Source: Actinomycetes bacterium
GTDB lineage: Bacteria > Actinomycetota > Acidimicrobiia > Acidimicrobiales > RAAP-2
Direction: 5' to 3'
Assembly (NCBI GenBank): GCA_021827705.1
Contig: JAKAUQ010000033.1
Span: 1 to 51,123 of the forward strand
Length of the DNA: 51,123 nucleotides
How positions within the stretch are numbered: position 1 is the first letter of the stretch; every line of letters starts with the position of its first letter. Both the position numbers and the translations under genes were made by a program. Below the pieces are notes generated by a model that was not told the origin of the DNA, did no database searches, and was given only the letters and a program-made list of their open reading frames with translations. This document shows, in pieces, positions 17,239-25,309 of this stretch.

Positions 17239-17417
17239 CGGCTCTCCTTGCGCCGGCCGCGCCCGGGGAACGGCGCCAGCAGAGCCGCGACGAAGACGAT
17301 GATCATCAGGGCGATCACGATGGCGTTGGCATCGCTGATGTACACCCAGCCCCAGTGGATGTAACTGCCGAGGTGGTCCAGCGGGAACAGTGCCGCCAGC
17401 AGGGCGAGTCCAGCCAC
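17235..17417 (-). CDS. Small membrane protein heading the cytochrome b operon
   Basis: About 60 residues from a GTG at 17417, chosen because GGAAGGGG lies eight bases upstream. A longer start at 17456 is possible. It has two hydrophobic stretches (LALLAALFPL and IVIALMIIVFVAALLAPF) around HWGWVYISDAN, then a basic tail. It overlaps the cytochrome b start by four bases, so it is probably a small subunit or assembly factor of that complex. I do not recognise a family. Confidence 0.7.
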   Translation of the reverse strand: MAGLALLAALFPLDHLGSYIHWGWVYISDANAIVIALMIIVFVAALLAPFPGRGRRKESR

Positions 17418-17513
17418 GTTTGCCCCTTCCGTGTGTCCCGGGGCCCAGTGTGCCACGCCGGAGCACCCGTGGCTAGTCCCGACCTTGATGATGCTCTCAG
17501 GAGGCCGCGGGCC

Positions 17514-18479
17514 TCAGGTCGAAGGGGCCGGGCTCAGCGCGCCCGCCGTGCGCCCGGCGCGCCGGGTGCCCTCGACGCGGTCGTGGGCCGTCTGCTTGAC
17601 GTGGAACTGGGTGACGCCGATGGCCAGGGACACGGCGCCGGCGATGTGGAGCTCGACCAGTGCGGCCGGGACGTGCGTGGCGTACTGGGCGAAGCCCAAC
17701 ACGGCCTGGGCCAGCGCGGTGAGGACGAGGCGCCGCACCCCGTGGCGCAGTGCCAGGGGAACGTCGGCGCGCCACACCGAGGCGGCCAGCCCGGTCACCA
17801 TCCCGAGGAACAGGACGGCCAGCACCGAGTGGGTCCACGTGGCGTCGGCGAAGGAGAAGGGCAGGCGCCGGGCCACCAACTGGCCCTGGGAGGCGCCCGC
17901 GTGGGGTCCCGAGCCCGTGGCGCCAGTCCCGGCCACGACGACCAGGACGAAGGGGACCCACAGCAGCCGAGCGATCAGGCGAAAGTGCGGGTCGCGGACG
18001 TCGGCGCGCGCCCCGGGGCCGTAGACGTACTTGGCGCGGTGGTAGAGGACGGCACCCACGACCACCATGCCCAGCGACAGGACCATGTGCAGCGAGACCA
18101 ACCAGGGGTTGAGGCGCGAGTAGACGACGAAGGCGCCCAGCACCGCGTCAGCCACGACGCCACCCACCAGGAGCCCGGCCAGGCCCACCAGGTCGCGGCG
18201 CCGCTGCTCGCGCCGCCAGGCGGCGACCAGTGTGAGGGCGGTCACCAGCACGAGGAGGATGGTCACCACGCGGTTGGAGTACTCGATGAGCGGGTGGATC
18301 GACCACGAGCCGGTGAGCCGGTGGCCGTAGCACGTGGGCCAGTCGGGGCAGCCCAGACCCGATCCGGTGAGTCGCACCGCCCCACCGGTGAGGACGATGA
18401 CGATCATCGAGACGAAGGCGGCCAGGGCGAACCACCGGAACTGGGGCGCGGTGACGGTCAGCCGGCGTCGAGGGGCCAC
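17514..18479 (-). CDS. ctaA: Heme A synthase, COX15/CtaA family
   Basis: This 321-residue protein has about eight membrane helices. It carries the family motif TGGAVRLTGSGLGCPDWPTC, whose cysteines are conserved, the conserved Glu/His region IHPLIEYSNRVV, and histidines in LHMVLSLG and ATWTHSVLAV. It oxidises heme O to heme A for cytochrome c oxidase. The GTG start at 18479 has a TAGGCT hexamer six bases upstream and is divergent from ctaB. The cytochrome b6-like operon follows on the same strand. Confidence 0.92.
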   Translation of the reverse strand: MAPRRRLTVTAPQFRWFALAAFVSMIVIVLTGGAVRLTGSGLGCPDWPTCYGHRLTGSWSIHPLIEYSNRVVTILLVLVTALTLVAAWRREQRRRDLVGLAGLLVGGVVADAVLGAFVVYSRLNPWLVSLHMVLSLGMVVVGAVLYHRAKYVYGPGARADVRDPHFRLIARLLWVPFVLVVVAGTGATGSGPHAGASQGQLVARRLPFSFADATWTHSVLAVLFLGMVTGLAASVWRADVPLALRHGVRRLVLTALAQAVLGFAQYATHVPAALVELHIAGAVSLAIGVTQFHVKQTAHDRVEGTRRAGRTAGALSPAPST

Positions 18480-18485
18480 CCCCGT

Positions 18486-18491
18486 AGCCTA
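18486..18491 (-). promoter_or_regulatory. -10 box of ctaA
   Basis: TAGGCT on the minus strand is six bases before the GTG of ctaA. It lies within the 41-base ctaA-ctaB spacer. Confidence 0.55.
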
Positions 18492-18507
18492 GGTACGCGC
18501 GGACTCC

Positions 18508-18513
18508 TAGACT
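18508..18513 (+). promoter_or_regulatory. -10 box of ctaB
   Basis: TAGACT is seven bases before the ATG of ctaB. No ribosome-binding site fits in the spacer, supporting a leaderless mRNA. Confidence 0.55.
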
Positions 18514-18520
18514 GCCCAAC

Positions 18521-19435
18521 ATGTCCGTGGCCGTGGTGGGTGCTGCCAGCTGGCGCGAGACCCTCCAGGGCTACGTCGCCCTCACCAAGCCGCGCATCAT
18601 CGAGCTGCTCCTCGTGACGACGCTGCCGACCATGGTCGTCGCGGCCCGGGGCATCCCGGGCGCGTGGCTGACGATCGACACGCTCATCGGGGGCTCGCTG
18701 GCTGCCGGGGGGGCCAACGCGCTCAACATGGTGATCGACCGGGACATCGATGCGGTGATGGAGCGCACCAAGGGCCGGCCCCTGGTGCGCGGGGTGATGA
18801 CGCCGCGGGCGGCCACCGTGTTCGCGTTCGGCCTCGAGGCGCTGGCCTTCGCAGTGCTCGCCGCCTGGGTCAACTTCCTGGCCGCCTGGCTGGCCGTGGC
18901 CGCCATGCTCTTCTACGTCGTGATCTACACGATCTGGCTCAAGCGGCGCAGCCGGCAGAACATCGTGATCGGTGGGGCCGCCGGCGCGGTGCCCGTGCTG
19001 ATCGGCTGGGCCGCGGTGACGAACTCTCTCGCGTGGACGCCCGTGCTCTTGTTCCTCGTGGTGTTCATCTGGACCCCGCCGCACTTCTGGTCCCTCGCGG
19101 TGCGCTACCGCGACGACTACGACGCAGCGCACGTGCCCATGATGCCGGTTGTCGCGTCGCTGCGGCGCACGACGCTCGAGATCCTCGTCTACACCGTGGT
19201 GATGTGGGCGGTCACGGTCCTGCTGGGCCCGGTGGCCCACCTGGGGTGGATCTACGCGGTGACCGCCACGGTGCTCGGCGGCATCTTCACCTTCTACGCC
19301 GCCCGCCTGTACCGCCACGCAGTCCACGATCGGGCCGAGGTGGCCGAGGCCATGCGGCTGTTCCAGTTCTCGATTACCTACCTGACGGCACTGTTCGTGC
19401 TGATGGCGGTGGACGTCGTTGTCCGATACCACTGA
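18521..19435 (+). CDS. ctaB: Protoheme IX farnesyltransferase (heme O synthase)
   Basis: This 304-residue UbiA-family prenyltransferase has the first Asp-rich motif NMVIDRDIDAVMERTKGRPL and the second YRDDYDAAHVPMMP. The N-terminal YVALTKPRIIELLLVTT is characteristic of CtaB/CyoE. It farnesylates heme B to heme O, the substrate of CtaA. The gene diverges from ctaA with 41 bases between starts, and its 3' end overlaps the thioredoxin-like gene by 17 bases. Confidence 0.95.
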   Translation: MSVAVVGAASWRETLQGYVALTKPRIIELLLVTTLPTMVVAARGIPGAWLTIDTLIGGSLAAGGANALNMVIDRDIDAVMERTKGRPLVRGVMTPRAATVFAFGLEALAFAVLAAWVNFLAAWLAVAAMLFYVVIYTIWLKRRSRQNIVIGGAAGAVPVLIGWAAVTNSLAWTPVLLFLVVFIWTPPHFWSLAVRYRDDYDAAHVPMMPVVASLRRTTLEILVYTVVMWAVTVLLGPVAHLGWIYAVTATVLGGIFTFYAARLYRHAVHDRAEVAEAMRLFQFSITYLTALFVLMAVDVVVRYH

Positions 19436-19979
19436 GCGCCCGCGGCGGGGACATCCCTCGCCCATGATGCTGATCCCCCTGGCGATCGGCACCCTGGTGG
19501 CGGTGGGGCTGATCGTCGCGGTCTCGGTGGTCAGCTCTCGCTCGTCGCGCCCCGCGAGCAACGCCCTCGTGGGGACGCGGGCGGCGGCCTTCGACCTGCC
19601 CGCCCTCCACGGACGCACCGTGCGCGCCCCCTACCGGCACGGGCAGCCCACGGTGCTCCTGTTCATGGCCAGCTGGTGCGGACCGTGCCGCGCCGAGGTC
19701 CCCCAGGTGGTGGACTACCTGGCGCACCACGACGTCGGCAACGTCCAGGTCGTCGGGGTCGACACGGCCGACCAGCGCACCGGGGCGCTGGCCTTCGTGG
19801 CCCAGGATCACGTGGGCTTCCCGGTAGTCTTCGACCCGAACAGCTCGGTGGCGAGCTCCTTCGGGCTGTCCGCCCTCCCCGACACCGTCTTTGTCCGAGG
19901 TTCCGGGACGGTGGCCGACGTCGTCGTCGGCCCGGTCTCCGACGCCAACCTCGCCGCGGGGATCCGCGCGATCCGCTAG
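19419..19979 (+). CDS. TlpA-like membrane-anchored thioredoxin
   Basis: This protein of up to 186 residues has an N-terminal signal anchor (LIPLAIGTLVAVGLIVAVSV) and an extracytoplasmic thioredoxin fold with the active site FMASWCGPCRAEVP and the cis-Pro region SALPDTVFV. Such proteins reduce disulfides or heme-binding cysteines outside the membrane, which suits the neighbouring cytochrome genes. The TTG at 19419 overlaps ctaB by 17 bases; an ATG at 19464 is the alternative start. The stop shares CTAG with the convergent permease gene. Confidence 0.85.
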   Translation: MSDTTERPRRGHPSPMMLIPLAIGTLVAVGLIVAVSVVSSRSSRPASNALVGTRAAAFDLPALHGRTVRAPYRHGQPTVLLFMASWCGPCRAEVPQVVDYLAHHDVGNVQVVGVDTADQRTGALAFVAQDHVGFPVVFDPNSSVASSFGLSALPDTVFVRGSGTVADVVVGPVSDANLAAGIRAIR

Positions 19980-20707
19980 TCGAGGCGGAAAGAGCGCGCC
20001 GCCAGCAGCGGCGCGCCGAGGGCCCACAGCGCCAGGACCAGCCAGTCCGCGCCGGTGGGCGCACCGCCCTGGCCGACGATGCGGTGCAGAGCCTCGGCCA
20101 GCGCCCCCGCGGGCAGGGCGGTGGCCGTCCGGCGGGCCGCCGCGGGCAGGGAGCTGAGGGGCACGACGATCCCCGACCCCAGCAGCAGCACCAGGTAGAG
20201 GCCATTGGCCGCGGCCAGGTTGACCTCGGCGCGCAGCCACCCGGCCAGGGCCAGGCCGATGCCGGCCAGGCCGGCCGAGGCGAGCAGCATCGCCGCGGCG
20301 GCCGCGAGCGCCCCGCCGGGGCCGCCGTGGGGTCGCCAGCCCAGGCCCAGCGCGACCGCGGCGACGACGGCGACCTGGAGGGCCTCGGTCACCAGCAGGG
20401 CCGCGATCTTGGCGCCGACCAGGCGACCGCGACCGAGCGGCGTCACGTGGAGGCGTCGCAGGATGCCGTAGGTGCGCTCGAAGCCGGTCGAGATCGAGAG
20501 CGCGACCAGCGAGGTCGACAGGACCGTCAGGGCCAGGATGCTGGGTGCGAAGAAGTCGACGCGCCGGTGGGCCGGGTGGGCCGTGACGTGCACCAGGGTC
20601 AAGAACACCAGCAGCAGGACCGGGATGATGACGGTCAACAGCAGTGTCTCGCCGCGCCGCAAGGTCATCGTGACCTCGGCGCGGGTCTGGGCCCACCAGG
20701 CCCTCAC
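19976..20707 (-). CDS. ABC-2 type transporter permease
   Basis: This 243-residue protein has six hydrophobic helices. The first helix LLLTVIIPVLLLVFLTLVH, the amphipathic FERTYGILRRLHVTPLGR and a GSGIVVPLSSLP segment match ABC-2 (DrrB/NodJ-like) exporters. The GTG start at 20707 overlaps the stop of the ATPase gene by four bases. Together they form a two-component exporter of unknown substrate. Confidence 0.88.
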   Translation of the reverse strand: MRAWWAQTRAEVTMTLRRGETLLLTVIIPVLLLVFLTLVHVTAHPAHRRVDFFAPSILALTVLSTSLVALSISTGFERTYGILRRLHVTPLGRGRLVGAKIAALLVTEALQVAVVAAVALGLGWRPHGGPGGALAAAAAMLLASAGLAGIGLALAGWLRAEVNLAAANGLYLVLLLGSGIVVPLSSLPAAARRTATALPAGALAEALHRIVGQGGAPTGADWLVLALWALGAPLLAARSFRLD

Positions 20708-21612
20708 GACCGGCTCCGCTCGTCGGCGATGATGGCGAGGTAACGGTCCTCGAGCGAGGCCCGGGTCCGCAGGGCCACCACGGTGGCCCCCTCCTCGGCC
20801 AGGGCCGCCGCGATGGCTGCGGTGCGCTGCGGGTCGGCGGGCCCGCCAACACGCAGGTGCGTCGGGTCCTGGGCCTCCACGGGCGTGCCGAGCCGCGCGG
20901 CCAGGCGGTCCAGGTCGACGGCACCGCGCACCTCGACCACGGTGGCCGCGTCGGGGCCGGCCAGCTCGTCGAGGGTGCCGCGGGCCACGACCTGGCCCCG
21001 GTGCAAGATTGCCACCTCGTCGGCCAGGCGCTCGGCCTCGTCGAGCTCGTGGGTCGTGATCACCACGGCGCAGCCTCGCTGGCGCTCGGCGTCGATGGTC
21101 TCGCGGATCACGCGGCGACCCTCGGGGTCCACCGAGCTGGTGGGCTCGTCGAGCAGGAGGGCCCGGGGCCGGCCGAGCAGCGCCAGGGCCAGCAGCGTGC
21201 GCTGTTGCTCGCCCCCCGAGAGCCGCCGCCAGGGCGTGCGCGCGCACGCGCGCAGGTCGAGGCGCTCGAGGAGCTCGCCGGGGTCGCGCGGTGCCTCGTA
21301 GTACGCGGCGGTGAGGCGCAGCACCGCGCCCGGCGCCATCGGCAGCCACACGCCCCCGCGCTGGAGCAGGGCGCCGGTGCGCGCGACGACCTCGGCGTGA
21401 TCCCGGAAGGGGTCGCGGCCGTGCAGGCGCACGGTTCCCGCGTGCGGGGCCCGGAAGCCGAGCATCGTCTCGACCAGGGTCGTCTTGCCCGCGCCGTTGG
21501 GGCCGAGCAGCGTCACGATCTGGCCGTAGTCGACGTGCAGGCTCACGCCGTCGAGCGCCCGCCGGGGGCCGTAGTCGACCCGCAACTCGTCGACGTCGAT
21601 GGCGTGGCTCAT
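20704..21612 (-). CDS. ABC exporter ATPase, DrrA/CcmA-like
   Basis: This 302-residue protein has Walker A GPNGAGKT, signature LSGGEQQR, Walker B LLLDEPTSSVDP, a switch histidine in VITTHELDEAE and a C-terminal regulatory extension as in DrrA-type exporters. The N-terminal substrate cannot be inferred. The ATG at 21612 has a TAGGTT hexamer eight bases upstream and no strong ribosome-binding site. Confidence 0.9.
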   Translation of the reverse strand: MSHAIDVDELRVDYGPRRALDGVSLHVDYGQIVTLLGPNGAGKTTLVETMLGFRAPHAGTVRLHGRDPFRDHAEVVARTGALLQRGGVWLPMAPGAVLRLTAAYYEAPRDPGELLERLDLRACARTPWRRLSGGEQQRTLLALALLGRPRALLLDEPTSSVDPEGRRVIRETIDAERQRGCAVVITTHELDEAERLADEVAILHRGQVVARGTLDELAGPDAATVVEVRGAVDLDRLAARLGTPVEAQDPTHLRVGGPADPQRTAAIAAALAEEGATVVALRTRASLEDRYLAIIADERSRS

Positions 21613-21620
21613 GGTTAGGC

Positions 21621-21626
21621 AACCTA
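21621..21626 (-). promoter_or_regulatory. -10 box of the ABC exporter operon
   Basis: TAGGTT on the minus strand is eight bases before the ATG at 21612. Confidence 0.4.
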
Positions 21627-21671
21627 GCGCCCGTGGCGCTGGACCCCCCCGGGGCTCGAGGGCCCCGACGG

Positions 21672-21677
21672 TAGGCT
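21672..21677 (+). promoter_or_regulatory. -10 box of serS
   Basis: TAGGCT is six bases before the GTG of serS. No ribosome-binding site intervenes. Confidence 0.55.
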
Positions 21678-21683
21678 CGAGAC

Positions 21684-22982
21684 GTGATCGACCTGACCCA
21701 GTTGCGCCGGGAGCCCGAGGTGGTCACGGCCTCCCTGGTACGCCGGGGCGTGACCGCCGCGGAGGTCGCCGCGGTCCGGGACCTCGACGCGGAGCACCGT
21801 CGCCTGCTCCAGGAGGCCGAGGCCGGCCGTGCCGCGGTCAAGGACCTCTCGCGCCAGGTGGCCGAGGCGCGCCGGGCGGGCGATGACGAGCGAGCCGGGG
21901 CCCTGGCCCTCCGTAGCCGGGAGCGCGGCCAGGAGGAGCGGCGGCTCAGCACCGCGGCCACCGAGGTGGCCGCACGCCTGCGCGCGCAGTGGCTAGCCCT
22001 GCCCAACCTGCCCGACCCCGCAGTGCCCGACGGGCGAGACGAGCACGACAACGTCGAGGTGCGTCGCTGGTGGCCGGGCCAGGATGCCGGCGAGGCGCCA
22101 CCGACCTACGGTGACCACCAGCGGGTGCCCCACTGGGAGACCGGCGCGGCACTCGGGATCCTGGACCTGGAGGCGGGGGTCAAGCTGGCGGGGTCGATGT
22201 TCCCGCTGTTTCGCGGGCGCGGCGCGCAGCTGCTGCGGGCCCTCAGCTCGTTCGCCCTGGCGCGCCACCAGGACGCCTTCGAGGAGATCCGCCCGCCGAC
22301 CCTGGCGCTGACCGAGACGATGGAGTCCACTGGGCACCTGCCCAAGTCGGCCGACGACATGTACGCCATCGAGCGCGACGGGCTGTGGGCCATCCCCACC
22401 GCCGAGGTGCCGCTCACCTCGATGCACCGTGGCGAGATCCTCGACGAGGCACGCCTGCCCGTGCGCATGACCGCACTGACGGCGTGCTTCCGCCGCGAGG
22501 CCGGCGCCGCCGGGCGCGACACGCGAGGCCTGCTGCGGGTCCACGAGTTCGACAAGGTCGAGCTGTTCGCCTACTGCACGCCCGCCCAGGCGCCCGAGGT
22601 GCACGCCGACGTTCTGGCGCGCGCCGAGGACTTGCTGCGCGCCCTCGGCTTGGCCTACCGCGTCCTCGACCTGTGCGCCGGCGACCTGGGCACGTCGTCG
22701 GCGCGCACGTTCGACCTCGAGGTCTACAGCCCCGGGGTCGACAAGTGGCTGGAGGTCTCCTCGGTCAGCTGGTTCCGCGACTACCAGGCGCGCCGGGCCA
22801 ATGTTCGCTACCGCCAGGCCGACGGGACGACGGCCCTGGTGCACACGGTCAACGGCTCGGCCCTGGCCTGGGCGCGCATCTGGGCAGCCCTGGTGGAGGT
22901 CGGTCGCCAGCCCGACGGCACGGTGCGCCTGCCCGAGGTGCTGGCACCCTACCTCGGGTCGACGCTCATCACGCCGCGCTGA
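21684..22982 (+). CDS. serS: Seryl-tRNA synthetase
   Basis: This 432-residue class II synthetase has an N-terminal coiled-coil arm (about 25-100), the TAEVPLTSMHRGEIL segment, motif 2 with CFRREAGAAGRDTRGLLRVH, and motif 3 NGSALAWARIWAALVE. The usual SSCSN segment near QARRANVRYR reads SSVSWFRDYQARR here, so the normal Cys and Asn are replaced. The GTG start is leaderless-like. The 3' end overlaps the convergent response-regulator gene by 14 bases. Confidence 0.96.
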   Translation: MIDLTQLRREPEVVTASLVRRGVTAAEVAAVRDLDAEHRRLLQEAEAGRAAVKDLSRQVAEARRAGDDERAGALALRSRERGQEERRLSTAATEVAARLRAQWLALPNLPDPAVPDGRDEHDNVEVRRWWPGQDAGEAPPTYGDHQRVPHWETGAALGILDLEAGVKLAGSMFPLFRGRGAQLLRALSSFALARHQDAFEEIRPPTLALTETMESTGHLPKSADDMYAIERDGLWAIPTAEVPLTSMHRGEILDEARLPVRMTALTACFRREAGAAGRDTRGLLRVHEFDKVELFAYCTPAQAPEVHADVLARAEDLLRALGLAYRVLDLCAGDLGTSSARTFDLEVYSPGVDKWLEVSSVSWFRDYQARRANVRYRQADGTTALVHTVNGSALAWARIWAALVEVGRQPDGTVRLPEVLAPYLGSTLITPR

Positions 22983-23682
22983 CCTCGAAGCGGTAGCCGA
23001 CGCCGCGCACGGTCGTGATGTAGCGCGGATCCTTGGGGTTCTCCTCTAGCAGGGCGCGCAGCCGCTTGATGTGCACGTCGAGGGTCTTGGTGTCGCCCAC
23101 GTAGTTGCTGCCCCACACGCGGTCGATGAGCACGTCGCGGGTCAGGACGCGACCGGGGTTCTCCAAGAGGAGCTGGAGGAGCGCGAACTCCTTCTTGCGC
23201 AGTTTGACCTCCCGGTCCCCGACGTAGCAGCGGTGCGCGTCGATGTCCAGCCGGAAGGGCCCGCGCTGGATGGGCTCGTCCTCGACCCACGCCACGGTGT
23301 GCTCGCGCCGCCGCAGCACGGCGCGCATGCGCGCGACCAGCTCGCGCAGCCGATAGGGCTTGGTGACGTAGTCGTCGGCGCCCAGCTCCAGGAGCAGGAC
23401 CGTGTCGACCTCCTCGCCCCGGGCGCTGACCACGATGATCGGGACGTCGCTGGTCTCCCGGATGGCCCGGCAGACGTCCAGGCCGTTCACCTTGGGCAGC
23501 ATCAGGTCCAGGAGGATCAGGTCCGGCGCCCGGGTGGCGAAGCGGGCCAGGCCCTCGGCCCCGTCGCGGGCCACGTCGACCTCGAAGCCCTCGTGCGCCA
23601 GGCCCACGCTAAGGGCGTCGATGAAGGACTCCTCGTCCTCGATCAGCAGGACGCGTACGCGGGGCGCGGCCTCCGGGCTCAC
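22969..23682 (-). CDS. regX3: OmpR-type response regulator, RegX3/PhoB-like
   Basis: This 237-residue protein has a receiver domain with phosphoacceptor Asp in LLDLMLPKVNG, Thr/Ser switch in IIVVSARGE and Lys in YVTKPYRLREL, then a winged-helix DNA-binding domain (about 140-235) with VLTRDVLIDRVWG and VHIKRLRALLE. Close resemblance to RegX3 of actinobacteria suggests phosphate-responsive regulation, but this is inferred. The GTG start overlaps the kinase gene stop by four bases. Confidence 0.9.
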   Translation of the reverse strand: MSPEAAPRVRVLLIEDEESFIDALSVGLAHEGFEVDVARDGAEGLARFATRAPDLILLDLMLPKVNGLDVCRAIRETSDVPIIVVSARGEEVDTVLLLELGADDYVTKPYRLRELVARMRAVLRRREHTVAWVEDEPIQRGPFRLDIDAHRCYVGDREVKLRKKEFALLQLLLENPGRVLTRDVLIDRVWGSNYVGDTKTLDVHIKRLRALLEENPKDPRYITTVRGVGYRFEVSAA

Positions 23683-24983
23683 GACTCCACCGGGAGTTCG
23701 AGGGTGAAGGTGGAGCCCTCGCCCTCGCGCGACTCGACGCGGACGGTGCCCCCGTGGTTCTGGGCGACGTGGCGCACGATCGACAGTCCCAGCCCCGTGC
23801 CCCCGGTCTCGCGCGCGCGGCCCGGGTCGACGCGGTAGAAGCGCTCGAAGATGCGCTCGAGGTCCTTGGTGGGGATGCCCACGCCGTGGTCGACGACCTG
23901 GATGCGCACGACAGGGGCACCGCCGTCGTCGGGAGCGGTGTCTCGCTGCAGACCCACGCGGACCGTGCCCCCCGGGGGCGAGTAGACGACGGCGTTCTCC
24001 AGCAGCGCGTGCATGGCCGACACCAGCTGGCGGCGGTCGCCCACGACCACCGGCGCCCAGTCGGGCTCGGTGAAGTCGATGGTGATCTCGTGCTGCTCGG
24101 CTGCCACGCGGATGCGCTCGATGGCCTCGGCAACGAAGAGGGCGACGGCCAGGGGCTCGCGCTGGGGCGATCCCTCGCTCTCGATGCGCGAGAGGTCCAG
24201 CAGGTCCTCGATGATCCGGTTGACGCGGAAGGCCTCCGCGTTGATGCGCTCGGCCAGGCGGTGCGCCACCGAGGTGTCCTGCTCGAACTGCAGCGTCTCG
24301 GCCAGCAGCCCCAAGGCGCCCATCGGGGTCTTCAGCTCGTGGCTGACGTTGGCGATGAAGTCGCGGCGCATCTCCTCGAGGCGCCGACGCTCGCTGGTGT
24401 CCTCGATGACGGCCAGCACACCGAGGGGCCGTCGGCCGTCGTCGATGAGCGAGGCGCGCACCTGGAGGGTGCGCCGGGGCGGCCCGTAGAGGTCGATGGA
24501 GCGCTCGGCCACGCCGTCGGACCAGCCGGCCGACAGGCAGTCGGTGACCGCCTGGGCCGCGATGGCCTCGCCGTAGCGGCTGTTCATCAGAGTCTCGGCC
24601 TCGCTGTTGCGGTAGACCACGTCACCGGCCTCGTTGCACAGCACCAGGCCCAGGGGCAGCGTGTCGAGCGAGCGGCGCAGCCGCACCGACTCGGCGCTCG
24701 ACTCGCCCACGGCGGTCGTGGCCGCCGCCGTCACCTCCTCTAGGTAGGCCATGGCCGACTCGACGCGCCCGGTGTCGCTGCGGGGCTCGGCGCCCAGGCG
24801 GGTGCCGAGCGCACTCAGGCGCTGGGCCAGGGAGCGGTGGTCGCGCCAGTGGCTGAGGAGGTAGCCGAGCCCGACGCCGACGAGCACGACGCCGGCCAGC
24901 GCCGCGTAGATCGCCCCGTCGGGCCACGAGGCCAAGAGATGGTGGGCACTGGCGAGCACGGCCCCATTCTTCCAGACGGCCAC
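23679..24983 (-). CDS. senX3: Sensor histidine kinase, SenX3/PhoR-like
   Basis: This 434-residue kinase has one clear N-terminal membrane helix (ALAGVVLVGVGLGYLLSHW), a PAS-like region (about 110-200), HisKA with SHELKTPMGALGLL, and HATPase with NAVVYSPPGG, DHGVGIPTKDLERIFERFYR and GTGLGLSIVRHV. It partners the response regulator downstream. The GTG at 24983 lacks a strong ribosome-binding site; a GTG eight codons later is an alternative. The type IV secretion-like operon diverges from here. Confidence 0.9.
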   Translation of the reverse strand: MAVWKNGAVLASAHHLLASWPDGAIYAALAGVVLVGVGLGYLLSHWRDHRSLAQRLSALGTRLGAEPRSDTGRVESAMAYLEEVTAAATTAVGESSAESVRLRRSLDTLPLGLVLCNEAGDVVYRNSEAETLMNSRYGEAIAAQAVTDCLSAGWSDGVAERSIDLYGPPRRTLQVRASLIDDGRRPLGVLAVIEDTSERRRLEEMRRDFIANVSHELKTPMGALGLLAETLQFEQDTSVAHRLAERINAEAFRVNRIIEDLLDLSRIESEGSPQREPLAVALFVAEAIERIRVAAEQHEITIDFTEPDWAPVVVGDRRQLVSAMHALLENAVVYSPPGGTVRVGLQRDTAPDDGGAPVVRIQVVDHGVGIPTKDLERIFERFYRVDPGRARETGGTGLGLSIVRHVAQNHGGTVRVESREGEGSTFTLELPVES

Positions 24984-25027
24984 CGCCCTGCCGCGACCGT
25001 TGCGAATCCCGCGACCCCGGAGGCCCC

Positions 25028-25309
25028 ATGCTTATCGCCGTAAACCTCACCCCCTCCACCTCAGCGCTGCCCGGCAGTGCCGAGCTCCAGCAGCTGGCCA
25101 ACGGGCTGGCCGCCTGGGGGCTGATCGGAGCCATGATTGCCCTGGTGCTCGGCGCGGCCCTGTGGGCCATCGGCAGCCACTCCCAGAACATGCACCAGTC
25201 CCTGGCCGGCCGCCGCGCGGTGCTGACGTCGCTGGTGGCCGCTCTGCTCATCGGGGCGGCTCCTCACCTCATCGACTTCTTCTTCAAGACCGGCCTCGCG
25301 GTGCACTGA
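25028..25309 (+). CDS. DUF6112-like VirB2/TrbC-type small membrane protein
   Basis: This 93-residue protein has two helices (about 28-48 and 65-82) separated by a short SHSQNMHQSLAGRR loop. Order, size and motif (LQQLANGLAAW...GSHSQN...GRRAVL) match the DUF6112 proteins found beside SCO6880-type conjugation genes and recall VirB2/TrbC pilins. GGAGG precedes the ATG. Its stop overlaps the next start (TGATG), so it heads a four-gene operon. Confidence 0.8.
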   Translation: MLIAVNLTPSTSALPGSAELQQLANGLAAWGLIGAMIALVLGAALWAIGSHSQNMHQSLAGRRAVLTSLVAALLIGAAPHLIDFFFKTGLAVH

